Shown: positions 25,462 to 34,073 of the stretch, piece by piece
How positions within the stretch are numbered: position 1 is the stretch's first letter
How the letters are laid out: each line of letters starts with the position of its first letter
DNA from: an uncultured Flavobacteriaceae bacterium
GTDB taxonomy: Bacteria > Bacteroidota > Bacteroidia > Flavobacteriales > Flavobacteriaceae
NCBI GenBank assembly: GCA_947494695.1
Contig: CANLWB010000001.1
Location: 496,001-560,000, forward strand
DNA: 64,000 nt
Direction: 5' to 3'
Notes under the pieces: generated by a model
The model's database searches: none
The model's input: the letters and a program-made list of their open reading frames with translations, nothing else
Told to the model about the DNA's origin: nothing
Made by a program: the position numbers and the translations under genes

Positions 25462-26493
25462 ATGATCGAAACGAAGCCAAGAATACTACTAATCTATACA
25501 GGGGGTACCATAGGTATGGTTAAAGATTTTGAAACTGGTGCATTGCGTGCTTTCGATTTTGAAACGCTGTTGGACAAAATACCGGAGCTGCAACTGTTAG
25601 ATTGTTTTATTGAAACTATATCATTTGAAAATCCTATAGATTCCAGTAATATGAACCCGAAGTACTGGGTGCAGTTGGCCGAAATTATCGAGAGTCAATA
25701 TAATAAGGTAGATGGCTTCGTGATTTTACATGGAAGTGATACCATGAGTTATTCGGCATCAGCATTAAGCTTTATGCTGGAAAACTTAGCAAAGCCAGTT
25801 ATCTTTACCGGCTCACAATTACCTATAGGAGACTTAAGAACCGATGCCAAGGAAAACTTGATAACTTCAATCCAGGTAGCCGCTTTACAAAAAGAAGGCA
25901 GCCCCTTAATTAAGGAGGTGTGTTTATACTTCGAGTATAAATTATACAGAGGTAATCGAACAACTAAAATAAATGCTGAACATTTTGAAGCGTTCGACTC
26001 TTTGAATTATCCCGATTTGGCAGAGTCTGGAGTACATCTAAAAGTGAATGAGGACTATTTATTCAAGCCCGATTTGAATAAACCCTTAAAAGTTCATAAA
26101 ACTTTAGATCATAATATAGCCTTAATAAAGCTCTTTCCCGGAATAACAATGGGTGTACTAAAAAGTATTTTTAGCACTCCAAATCTAAAAGCTGTTATTA
26201 TTGAAACCTACGGGGCGGGAAATTGTACAACCGAAACATGGTTTATAGACATGTTAAAGGCGTATATTTTAAAAGGTATACATGTGGTAAATATAACCCA
26301 ATGTTCGGGTGGAAGTGTGATGATGGGACACTATGAGACCAGTAACGCGTTAAAAAATATAGGTGTTATATCGGGAAAAGACATTACAACAGAGGCTGCA
26401 ATAAGTAAATTAATGTATGTTTTAGGACAAAAAAATTCAGTTAAAAGCCTCAAAACCATATACGAAACGTCGTTGAGAGGCGAAATCTCTTAA
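25462..26493 (+). CDS. ansA: Type I asparaginase
   Basis: This 343-residue asparaginase hydrolyses L-asparagine to aspartate and ammonia. Catalytic threonines lie in YTGGTIGM (Thr13 to Thr16 region) and in FVILHGSDTMSYSASA, followed by PVIFTGSQLPI. It lacks a signal peptide, so it is the cytoplasmic type I form. The start ATG follows the tatD stop by 3 bp. The tRNA-Ser gene lies about 80 bp downstream. Confidence 0.93.
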   Translation: MIETKPRILLIYTGGTIGMVKDFETGALRAFDFETLLDKIPELQLLDCFIETISFENPIDSSNMNPKYWVQLAEIIESQYNKVDGFVILHGSDTMSYSASALSFMLENLAKPVIFTGSQLPIGDLRTDAKENLITSIQVAALQKEGSPLIKEVCLYFEYKLYRGNRTTKINAEHFEAFDSLNYPDLAESGVHLKVNEDYLFKPDLNKPLKVHKTLDHNIALIKLFPGITMGVLKSIFSTPNLKAVIIETYGAGNCTTETWFIDMLKAYILKGIHVVNITQCSGGSVMMGHYETSNALKNIGVISGKDITTEAAISKLMYVLGQKNSVKSLKTIYETSLRGEIS

Positions 26494-26570
26494 AATTAAC
26501 TCTTAAAATTTTAACGTTCAAAGTTTTTTTTGTTATTTGAGCCCCCGTAATTAATGTACAATTGAAATAG

Positions 26571-26658
26571 AGAGAGGTGGCCGAGTGGTCGAAGGCGCAC
26601 GCCTGGAAAGTGTGTATACGTCAAAAGCGTATCGAGGGTTCGAATCCCTTCCTCTCTG
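26571..26658 (+). tRNA. tRNA-Ser (anticodon GGA)
   Basis: The acceptor stem AGAGAGG pairs with CCTCTCT, with G as discriminator base. The D arm contains GGCCGAGTGGTC, the anticodon loop CTGGAAA puts GGA at 26605-26607, a long variable arm is typical of class II tRNA-Ser, and the T arm holds GGTTCGAATCC. CCA is not encoded. It reads serine UCC/UCU codons. Confidence 0.97.
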
Positions 26659-26665
26659 CTTGGTA

Positions 26666-26699
26666 TTTGTTTTTAATTACTTTTTTTTTAATATCTTTA
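26666..26699 (+). promoter_or_regulatory. Possible promoter of the exbB operon
   Basis: TTTG at 26666-26669 and TATCTTTA at 26692-26699 are 22 nt apart, near the Bacteroidota pattern TTTG-N17-23-TAnnTTTG but with A for the last G. It lies 33 nt before the exbB ATG. Confidence 0.35.
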
Positions 26700-26731
26700 A
26701 CACTTTAACTAATATAATTAAGATCTAGAAC

Positions 26732-27511
26732 ATGAAAAGATTATTTTCACTCCTTGCCATATCGGGTATGATGGCATTCGGAACGACTAATGCAACAACA
26801 ATTGCAAACACAAATACAGCTGTAGCGACTACTGTTAATGCTATTCAAGATGCAGATGATACTGCTGCTGCGGATGAGCCTCTTGGATTTCATCAAGAAT
26901 TAAAGAAACGTTTTATTGAAGGTGGTGCAGGTTTTATGGGGATTGTATTATTATGTTTAATTCTTGGATTAGCAATTGCTATAGAAAGAATTATCTTTTT
27001 AAACCTTTCAACTACAAACACTAAGAAATTAACACAAAATGTAGAAGATGCTTTATCTTCCGGAGGTGTTGAGGCCGCTAAAGAAGTATGTAGAAATACA
27101 AAAGGACCTATCGCGTCTATTTACTATCAAGGATTAGATAGAACAGATGAAGGTCTTGAAGCTGCTGAAAAAGCTGTTGTAGCTTACGGAGGTGTTCAAA
27201 TGGGACAGTTAGAAAAAAATGTATCCTGGATTTCATTATTTATCGCTCTGGCACCAATGCTTGGTTTCATGGGTACGGTAATTGGTATGATTGCAGCATT
27301 CGATAAAATTGAAGCTGCCGGAGATATGCAACCTTCTCTTGTTGCTGGTGGTATTAAAGTAGCACTTTTAACAACAGTATTTGGTCTTATAGTAGCTATT
27401 ATTCTTCAAATTTTTTACAATTATATTATTGCTAAAATTGATAGTATTGTTAACGACATGGAAGATGCTTCTATCACGTTAATGGATATATTAATTAGAA
27501 ACAAAAAGTAA
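26732..27511 (+). CDS. exbB: ExbB/TolQ/MotA-family proton channel protein
   Basis: This 259-residue inner-membrane protein belongs to the proton-driven motor that powers TonB or related envelope processes. The N terminus is signal-like (SLLAISGMMAFGTTNA). The three family helices are at about 65-90 (GFMGIVLLCLILGLAIAIER), 160-190 (ISLFIALAPMLGFMGTVIGM) and 205-235 (VALLTTVFGLIVAIILQIFY). The conserved TVIGMI and pore segments are intact. The gene heads a compact run with a four-helix membrane protein and two ExbD genes; it could energise the TonB-dependent receptors. Confidence 0.93.
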   Translation: MKRLFSLLAISGMMAFGTTNATTIANTNTAVATTVNAIQDADDTAAADEPLGFHQELKKRFIEGGAGFMGIVLLCLILGLAIAIERIIFLNLSTTNTKKLTQNVEDALSSGGVEAAKEVCRNTKGPIASIYYQGLDRTDEGLEAAEKAVVAYGGVQMGQLEKNVSWISLFIALAPMLGFMGTVIGMIAAFDKIEAAGDMQPSLVAGGIKVALLTTVFGLIVAIILQIFYNYIIAKIDSIVNDMEDASITLMDILIRNKK

Positions 27512-27531
27512 TAATTAAATAATAAAAAATT

Positions 27532-27963
27532 ATGGGTTTACATAAAGTATTAAAAATAATAGCGTTCGCTCTTGCTATTATTGGCGCGGTTTTTGCGCTA
27601 ATGATTATAGCAGGTGACGAGGAGTCTGCTCTAAGTATGAGTGGAAATATGCTATACATTACATATGTTGTACTTGGTATTGTGCTAGCCATGGTTCTTA
27701 TCTTTGTTATAAAAGGACTCTTTGCGGGTAATATCAAGAAAACAGTATTAACGGTCGGAGCATTTTTAGCTATAGTTCTTATATCTTATGGCGTGTCATC
27801 TGGTACAGATCTTGACCTTACACCTTTTACAGATAAGGGAATGGAAGTCGATGAGTCAACATCAAAATATGTTGGAGCTGGATTGTACGCATTTTACGTT
27901 TTAGCGTTCTTAGCTATTGCGTCAATGGCGTTTTCAGGGGCTAAAAAAATATTTAATAAATAA
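27532..27963 (+). CDS. Four-helix membrane protein of the ExbB/ExbD cluster
   Basis: This 143-residue protein is mostly hydrophobic with four predicted membrane helices, e.g. IIAFALAIIGAVFALMIIA, LYITYVVLGIVLAMVLIFVI and YVGAGLYAFYVLAFLAIASM. No known domain is recognised. It lies 20 bp after exbB and 12 bp before the first exbD, so it is part of the same transcript. In Bacteroidota such a protein often accompanies ExbBD sets; its role is unknown, perhaps assembly of the channel. Confidence 0.82.
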   Translation: MGLHKVLKIIAFALAIIGAVFALMIIAGDEESALSMSGNMLYITYVVLGIVLAMVLIFVIKGLFAGNIKKTVLTVGAFLAIVLISYGVSSGTDLDLTPFTDKGMEVDESTSKYVGAGLYAFYVLAFLAIASMAFSGAKKIFNK

Positions 27964-27975
27964 AATTTACAATTT

Positions 27976-28563
27976 ATGGCAAAAAGAGCAGCACCAGAAG
28001 TAAATGCAGGCTCCATGGCCGACATTGCGTTCTTACTATTAATATTCTTCCTAGTAACAACCACTATTGAAACAGACTCCGGGATTAACCGTAAGCTTCC
28101 TCCAATGGAAGAGTCTGATGAAGAAGTGATCATCAAACAAAAAAATATTTTTACTGTCTTATTAAATGGTAGAGATCAATTATTGGTTGAAGATGAATTA
28201 ATGGAGCTTAAAGATTTAAGAAAGGCAGCCATTGAATTTTTAGATAATAATGGAGATAGATCATGCGAGTACTGCAAGGGAGCGCGTGATAGTGAGTCTT
28301 CAGATAATCCGGATAAAGCGATTATATCTCTAAAGAATGAGCGTGAAACAACCTATAAAACCTATATAGCTGTGCAAAACGAATTAGTGGCAGCTTATAA
28401 CGAATTAAGGGATAAGCGAGCTCAAAGTCAATACGGGAAGTCTTTTGCAGAAATGCAAGCGAATTATAAGGATGTTAACTGGCCAGGGAATAAAGAAAAA
28501 TTGAAGGCTAGAATCGATCAAATTAAGGTTGATTACCCTCAAAAGCTTTCAGAAGTACAATAA
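27976..28563 (+). CDS. exbD: ExbD/TolR-family protein, first copy
   Basis: This 195-residue protein has a short cytoplasmic N terminus, one transmembrane helix (ADIAFLLLIFFLVTTTI) with the family's essential Asp at its start, and a periplasmic domain. The domain holds an insertion with CEYCKG cysteines and a basic helical tail (KLKARIDQIKVDYPQKLSE) that make it longer than the usual 130-150 residues. It partners ExbB in proton-driven energy transfer. A second, diverged ExbD follows 16 bp later, so the motor may be heteromeric. Confidence 0.92.
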   Translation: MAKRAAPEVNAGSMADIAFLLLIFFLVTTTIETDSGINRKLPPMEESDEEVIIKQKNIFTVLLNGRDQLLVEDELMELKDLRKAAIEFLDNNGDRSCEYCKGARDSESSDNPDKAIISLKNERETTYKTYIAVQNELVAAYNELRDKRAQSQYGKSFAEMQANYKDVNWPGNKEKLKARIDQIKVDYPQKLSEVQ

Positions 28564-28579
28564 TTTAACATGAACAAAT

Positions 28580-29053
28580 ATGTCTAAATTTAAGAAGAAA
28601 AAAAGTGGAGAGTTACCAGCGGTAAGTACAGCATCTTTACCAGATATTGTATTTATGTTATTGTTTTTCTTTATGGTTGCAACAGTAATGAGGCAAAATA
28701 CCCTGAAAATTGATAATAATTTACCATTTGCAGATCAGGTTGAAAAACTAGATAAGAAAGATTTGGTTATGTATATTTATGCGGGAAAACCAAGTGAAAA
28801 CTATAAGCAATTTGGTACCGAAGCAAGAATACAGCTTAACGACGATTTCGCTAACGTAAGTGATATAGCTTCGTTTATTGCATCAGAACGAGCTGCAAAG
28901 CGTGAAGAGTTGGTTCCGTTTTTAACAACGGCCTTAAAAGTCGATAGCGATGCTAATATGGGATTAATCGGTGACATTAAACAAGAATTAAGAAAAGTAA
29001 ATGCACTTAAGATTAATTACACGACTAAAAAAGGTAGTGCAACACAGAATTAG
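28580..29053 (+). CDS. exbD: ExbD/TolR-family protein, second copy
   Basis: This 157-residue paralogue has a basic N terminus (KFKKKKSG), one helix with the conserved Asp (LPDIVFMLLFFFMVATVM) and a periplasmic domain ending LRKVNALKINYTTKKG. It closes the exbB operon and is followed by a clear terminator. Having two ExbD proteins with one ExbB is frequent in Flavobacteriia, where they supply energy for TonB-linked uptake. Confidence 0.92.
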   Translation: MSKFKKKKSGELPAVSTASLPDIVFMLLFFFMVATVMRQNTLKIDNNLPFADQVEKLDKKDLVMYIYAGKPSENYKQFGTEARIQLNDDFANVSDIASFIASERAAKREELVPFLTTALKVDSDANMGLIGDIKQELRKVNALKINYTTKKGSATQN

Positions 29054-29078
29054 TTTAAACTCTTAATATTATATAGTT

Positions 29079-29118
29079 AAAAGGCGTTTTGATTTATCAG
29101 AACGCCTTTTGATTTTTA
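29079..29118 (+). terminator. Intrinsic terminator after the ExbB/ExbD operon
   Basis: AAAAGGCGTTTTGA pairs with TCAGAACGCCTTTT around TTTA and continues into a T-rich stretch. It separates the ExbBD operon from the barrel gene that follows. Confidence 0.85.
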
Positions 29119-29173
29119 AAACCCCCTCAATTTAATTACATTGTGCACGTGTTTAATAGTATAATGCCTTTTA

Positions 29174-29866
29174 ATGAAACAACTATTAATAACTTTATCG
29201 TTTTTAATAAGCTCTATAGCTTGTTATTGCCAGGATGTTAAAGACGTTGAAATTGATTCCCTGTATAAAGAAGATCAATTTTACGCTGGTATTACGTATA
29301 ATTTACTTGGTAAAAAACCTGAAGGTATTACGCAGAATGGTTTTTCCTTTGGACTTCATTTAGGTTTTATTAAAGACATACCTATTAACAAAAATAGAAA
29401 TGTCGCCATTGGCATTGGTTTAGGATATGCTACAAACTCGTACAACCAAAACTTACTAATTGATAAGAGTGATACAGGTGAATACACGTACAGTGCTCTA
29501 CAAACAAGTAGTTCATTTATTAAGAATAAATTTTCAACACATGTTATAGACGTTCCAATTGAATTCAGGTGGCGAACATCCACCCCAACCGACTATAATT
29601 TTTGGCGCATTTATACGGGATTTAAGCTAGGATATATATTTGGGAACACTGCTAAACATCGTGGTGATTTAGGACGCATTAAACACACTAATATTAAAGA
29701 TTTTAATAGGTTTCAATACGGCGTATACATGAGTGCCGGTTATAATACATGGAATATCTATTTGTACTATGCATTGAACGCTATGTTTTCAGATAAAGTC
29801 ACACTCGATGACCATAGAATTGACATGAATGCCATAAAAGTTGGTTTAATGTTTTACATGTTATAA
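29174..29866 (+). CDS. Outer-membrane beta-barrel protein (PorT-like/porin family)
   Basis: This 230-residue protein has a signal peptide (MKQLLITLSFLISSIACYCQ) and alternating beta strands through its length (FSFGLHLGFIKDIPI, VAIGIGLGYATNSYN, FWRIYTGFKLGYIFG), typical of the small PorT-type barrels of Bacteroidota. It follows the ExbBD operon after a terminator. It differs from T9SS PorT itself as far as I can judge, so no symbol is given. Location in the outer membrane is well supported; function unknown. Confidence 0.82.
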   Translation: MKQLLITLSFLISSIACYCQDVKDVEIDSLYKEDQFYAGITYNLLGKKPEGITQNGFSFGLHLGFIKDIPINKNRNVAIGIGLGYATNSYNQNLLIDKSDTGEYTYSALQTSSSFIKNKFSTHVIDVPIEFRWRTSTPTDYNFWRIYTGFKLGYIFGNTAKHRGDLGRIKHTNIKDFNRFQYGVYMSAGYNTWNIYLYYALNAMFSDKVTLDDHRIDMNAIKVGLMFYML

Positions 29867-30433
29867 CTCGATTTAAATTTTAATGGATAAAGGTTGTATG
29901 TTGCTAAAATAACATCCGTTTGATATATTAAATCTGACAATCAACTTCTTAAAATATTGTAATAAGTAAAGCTTGTCATTTCGAACGAGGAACCAGGAGA
30001 AATCTTATCCTTATCGGATACCTTCCCAGAGGGCTTCGACTCACTTCGGCCAGTGGCTAACACTTAGCATAAATTAACGGGAATATTAAGAGCAAAAGAA
30101 GTCACTTCGAGACTTGGGGGCCAAAAAATGATCAAGCAGGTAATATAACATCGTAGTTGGCTATTTTTAGGAACATTTAAGCCCGACACTCAACACCGAG
30201 CATTGGGTTACTGAGTAGTGTTATCGAGAAGCTCTTTTAGCCGAAAATTTATTTGCTTACCTCTAGTTTCGCGTTTAATAGCAACTTAATGGGGACATTG
30301 CACTGGACAGACAGATGGATTCTTCGTTAGTTGTACTAGATACTTTCAACCAAAATATGTTTTAGTAACTAACGTTCAGATGACAAGGTTTGCTCGTGAA
30401 ACATATAAACAATGGATTATAAATACATTGATT
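29867..30433. other. 567-base gap with a dispersed repeat, no gene seen
   Basis: Apart from the TGTCATTTCGAAC-type element at 29974-30059, nothing gene-like was found on either strand; frames are short and no RNA gene or terminator-like hairpin was recognised. Confidence 0.55.
29974..30059. repeat. Dispersed TGTCATTTCGA-type intergenic repeat
   Basis: It begins TGTCATTTCGAACGAGGAAC and goes on with AGGAGAAATCTTATC, then a GGGCTTCGACTCACTTCGG segment. This resembles the dispersed TGTCATTnCGA...GAATCT repeats common in Bacteroidota genomes (from memory). A diverged relative lies at 61743-61784 in reverse orientation. Confidence 0.6.
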
Positions 30434-31039
30434 TTATAACCAATAGGGAACCAGTATAAGCTGAGGAATACCTCCTACAAATACCCCCATAATTAACTCG
30501 ACATAAGTATGTGCATTTAAATGCAGTCGTGAAGTTGCCACGGCACCCGAAATAATAGCTAAGAGTGCCAAAGTTCCATTAATATTAATACTAAAATGAA
30601 CACTTAATATGGTGAAAAAAGCAAACAAGCCAGAAACAGCAATCATATGAATGCTTGCCTTAAATTTAAGTATGGCCAATATTAAACAAGCCAAAGTAGA
30701 TATAAGTATACCAACAAAAAAAAAGTAAAGTTCTATGATTTGAGAAGGGGTAATAATACGCTGTATAATGATTAAAATCACAAAGCAGTTTAGTATTAGG
30801 GGAATAATGCGTTCTTTGGTAGAACTCAAATACATCGACTGTACTTTACCTAATGTTTTTAATAGGAAATAAAGAAGGATAGGTAAAATAACGGTTAGTA
30901 TAAAAAGAGATACTAACTTGGCTTTAATAATGTCTTCTTGAATGTACCTGGGGGACTTATAGAAATAGAATAAAACCCCCAATAAAGGCATTATTAACGG
31001 ATGAAAAATGTACGAGATACTCTTAAGTATACTATTCAT
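30434..31039 (-). CDS. PAP2-like membrane protein
   Basis: This 201-residue integral membrane protein has about six helices (for example FILTVILPILLYFLLKTL and LNCFVILIIIQRIITPS). Near the C terminus SRLHLNAHTYVELIMGVFVG has the spacing of the last PAP2-phosphatase motif (SRxxLxxHxxxE), but the preceding PSGH motif is not clear (SIHMIAVSG), so catalysis is doubtful. Its ATG overlaps the rpoN stop (TAATG), indicating coupling to rpoN. Substrate, if any, would be a lipid phosphate. Confidence 0.75.
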   Translation of the reverse strand: MNSILKSISYIFHPLIMPLLGVLFYFYKSPRYIQEDIIKAKLVSLFILTVILPILLYFLLKTLGKVQSMYLSSTKERIIPLILNCFVILIIIQRIITPSQIIELYFFFVGILISTLACLILAILKFKASIHMIAVSGLFAFFTILSVHFSININGTLALLAIISGAVATSRLHLNAHTYVELIMGVFVGGIPQLILVPYWL

Positions 31040-32496
31040 TAGATCTTTTTACGCAAACGGGCAACGGGAATATCCAACTGTTCTCTGTATTTTGCGACCG
31101 TACGACGCGCAATAGGATATCCTTTTTCTTTTAAAATCCCCGCCAAAGTTTCATCTGTTAATGGTTTCTTTTTATCTTCTTCTTCAATAACTGTTTCTAG
31201 TATTTTCTTTATTTCTCGGGTAGAAACATCTTCCCCCTGATCATTTTTCATAGATTCAGAAAAGAACTCTTTTATGAGTTTTGTCCCGTAAGGTGTATCG
31301 ACATATTTACTATTAGCTACTCGCGATACCGTAGAGACATCCATTTCGATTTCATCTGCAATATCCTTAAGTATCATGGGCTTCAAGTTACGCTCATCAC
31401 CAGTTAGGAAATAATCTTTTTGATAATGCATAATGGAGCTCATAGTAATAAAAAGTGTTTGTTGACGCTGTTTTATGGCTTCAATAAACCACTTTGCAGC
31501 ATCTAACTTTTGCTTAATAAAGATGATAGCATCTTTCTGTGATTTCGATTTATCTTTAGTGTCTTTATACCCCTTAAGCATATTATTATATTCTCTGGAA
31601 ACATGAAGTTCTGGAGCATTTCTGCCGTTCAGGGTTAGTTCTAACTCACCATCTAGAATTCTAATGGCGAAATCGGGAACCACATGCTCAACAATTCTGT
31701 TATTACCTGCATAAGAGCCTCCTGGTTTAGGATTGAGATGCTCAATTTCAGAAATGGCTGCTTTTAATTGTTCTTCGGAAATATCAAATTTTTGAATAAG
31801 TTTTTTGTAGTGCTTTTTAGTAAACTGATCAAACGCAGCATCTATAATTTTAATGGCTAGTTCATTTTGTTGCGTTTTTTCCTTTCTCTGCAACTGAATA
31901 CTAAGGCATTCTTGAAGATTGCGCGCTCCAACACCGGCAGGATCTAATTGATGCACAATTTTGAGAACTTCTTCAATTTTTTCTTCTGTAGTATAAACGT
32001 TTTGAGTAAAAGCCAAATCGTCCATAATATCTGACAGTTCTCTGCGGATATACCCGCTTTCGTCCACACTACCAACCAGAAATATAGCTATTTCGCGTGC
32101 TTCCTCATCAAGACGGTAGGTGTTTAATTGATTTATTAAATGCTGTGTAAATGAGGTGCCTGCTGCATAAGGGATGGTTTTTTCATCATCATCGCTGCTA
32201 TAATTGTTTGCCTGCATGCGATAATCGGGAATTTCATCATCACTCAAATACTCATCAACATTAATATCATCAGCATTTATAGTTTCACTATCGCCAAAAT
32301 CATCCGTATTATCGTATTCAGAATCGTATTCGTCATTACTTTCTGCCTTACCTCCTTCAAGTGCTGGATTCTCTTCCAATTCTTGCTTTAAGCGTTGTTC
32401 AAAAGCTTGTGTAGGTAGTTGTATCAACTTCATCAGCTGAATTTGCTGAGGTGATAGTTTTTGTGATAATTTAAACTGTAAATACTGCTTAAGCAT
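31039..32496 (-). CDS. rpoN: RNA polymerase sigma-54 factor
   Basis: This 485-residue sigma-54 factor directs enhancer-dependent transcription. Region I has a Gln/Leu-rich start (KLSQKLSPQQIQLMKLIQLP), followed by the acidic region II (DEYDSEYDNTDDFGDSE), a core-binding region, the HTH, and the RpoN box ARRTVAKYRE near the C terminus. Length and order are normal for Bacteroidota. It is co-transcribed with the PAP2-like gene and lies 67 bp downstream of asnS. No enhancer-binding protein is present in the window. Confidence 0.96.
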   Translation of the reverse strand: MLKQYLQFKLSQKLSPQQIQLMKLIQLPTQAFEQRLKQELEENPALEGGKAESNDEYDSEYDNTDDFGDSETINADDINVDEYLSDDEIPDYRMQANNYSSDDDEKTIPYAAGTSFTQHLINQLNTYRLDEEAREIAIFLVGSVDESGYIRRELSDIMDDLAFTQNVYTTEEKIEEVLKIVHQLDPAGVGARNLQECLSIQLQRKEKTQQNELAIKIIDAAFDQFTKKHYKKLIQKFDISEEQLKAAISEIEHLNPKPGGSYAGNNRIVEHVVPDFAIRILDGELELTLNGRNAPELHVSREYNNMLKGYKDTKDKSKSQKDAIIFIKQKLDAAKWFIEAIKQRQQTLFITMSSIMHYQKDYFLTGDERNLKPMILKDIADEIEMDVSTVSRVANSKYVDTPYGTKLIKEFFSESMKNDQGEDVSTREIKKILETVIEEEDKKKPLTDETLAGILKEKGYPIARRTVAKYREQLDIPVARLRKKI

Positions 32497-32563
32497 ACAT
32501 GATTTGGTTTAAGATAAAAGTATAAAAAAACTTTTACCTGAAATGGCTAAACAACGATGTTTT

Positions 32564-33997
32564 CTAAAATTCTGCGTTTTGAGGGGTTCTTGGATAAGGA
32601 ATAACATCTCTAATATTGCTCATTCCTGTGGCGAACATGACCAGGCGCTCAAAACCTAAACCAAAACCAGAATGAATAGCGGTTCCAAATTTACGTAAAT
32701 CCAGATACCACCAAAGCTCCTCTTCAGGAATATTAATAGCTGCCATTCTTTGTGTTAAGACATCCAATCGCTCTTCACGCTGTGCACCCCCAACAATTTC
32801 ACCAATACCCGGGAATAATATATCCATAGCCCGAACAGTTTTACCGTCTTCGTTTAAGCGCATATAAAATGCCTTAATATTGGCAGGGTAATCGAATAAA
32901 ATGACAGGACATTTAAAGTGCTTCTCTACAAGATAGCGTTCATGCTCACTCTGAAGGTCTGTACCCCATTCGTTAATTAAATATTTAAATTTCTTCTTCT
33001 TATTAGGTTTGCAATTACGTAAGATATCAATCGCTTCGGTATAACTTACACGTTTAAAATGGTTATCTGTTACAAAATTGAGCTTTTCAATTAAGGTCAT
33101 ATCATGTCTTTCGGCTTGAGGCTTGGTCTTGTCCTCATCTTGTAGGCGTTTGTCCAGGAATTCTAAATCCTCACGGTTATTATCCAAGACATACTTAATA
33201 ACATATTTCATAAAATCCTCGGCGAGATCCATATTACCCGCTAAATCTAAAAAGGCAACTTCTGGTTCGATCATCCAGAATTCAGCAAGATGACGCGAAG
33301 TATTAGAGTTTTCAGCTCTAAAAGTAGGACCGAATGTATAGACTTTGCCTAAAGACATGGCATAGGTTTCTGCTTCTAATTGACCCGAAACTGTTAAGTT
33401 GGTTTCCTTACCAAAGAAATCCTGAGAATAATCTATACGGCCTTCATCATTTAAAGGTGGGTTTTCACTGTCTAAGCTCGAAACTTTAAACATTTCTCCA
33501 GCACCTTCGGCATCACTACCCGTAATAATAGGGGCGTGCATATAGTAAAAACCATGCTCATTAAAATACTTATGGATGGCGAACGATAATGATGAACGCA
33601 AGCGCATTACGGCACTAAATGTGCTAGTACGTGTGCGTAAATGAGCATGCTCTCGTAAAAATTCGAAAGAATGTTTTTTGGGTTGAATCGGGTAGGTATC
33701 CGGATCTGAGTCTCCTAAAACCTCAAGTTCAGACACCTGTATTTCTACGCGCTGTCCTTTTCCCTGGCTCTCCACTAATTCTCCTTTAACAGATATGGCA
33801 GCTCCGGTATTTATACGTTTTAACAGGGCTTCATCGAAATTTTCAAAATCTACCACACATTGAATATTATTTATGGTTGAACCATCGTTTAACGCTATAA
33901 AGCGATTGGCCCTAAAGGTTCTAACCCAACCTTTTATTTCCACTTCCGGAAACGTAATATCCTGAGATAATAATTCTGAAATAGTTCGTGATTTCAT
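32564..33997 (-). CDS. asnS: Asparaginyl-tRNA synthetase
   Basis: This 477-residue class IIb aminoacyl-tRNA synthetase charges tRNA-Asn. An N-terminal OB-fold (about 15-100, [20 protein letters not shown]) binds the anticodon. The catalytic core has motif 2 in [20 protein letters not shown] and motif 3 in [13 protein letters not shown]. The NTSRHLAEF signature separates it from AspRS. Length fits the family. Same-strand neighbours are rpoN downstream and the RND exporter upstream. Confidence 0.97.
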   Translation of the reverse strand: MKSRTISELLSQDITFPEVEIKGWVRTFRANRFIALNDGSTINNIQCVVDFENFDEALLKRINTGAAISVKGELVESQGKGQRVEIQVSELEVLGDSDPDTYPIQPKKHSFEFLREHAHLRTRTSTFSAVMRLRSSLSFAIHKYFNEHGFYYMHAPIITGSDAEGAGEMFKVSSLDSENPPLNDEGRIDYSQDFFGKETNLTVSGQLEAETYAMSLGKVYTFGPTFRAENSNTSRHLAEFWMIEPEVAFLDLAGNMDLAEDFMKYVIKYVLDNNREDLEFLDKRLQDEDKTKPQAERHDMTLIEKLNFVTDNHFKRVSYTEAIDILRNCKPNKKKKFKYLINEWGTDLQSEHERYLVEKHFKCPVILFDYPANIKAFYMRLNEDGKTVRAMDILFPGIGEIVGGAQREERLDVLTQRMAAINIPEEELWWYLDLRKFGTAIHSGFGLGFERLVMFATGMSNIRDVIPYPRTPQNAEF

Positions 33998-34073
33998 ATA
34001 TGTTAAAAGTTTAGAATGTAAAGATAGAAAATTGACTTACGGACATCAAATATTTACGAAAAAGACCGGAGTT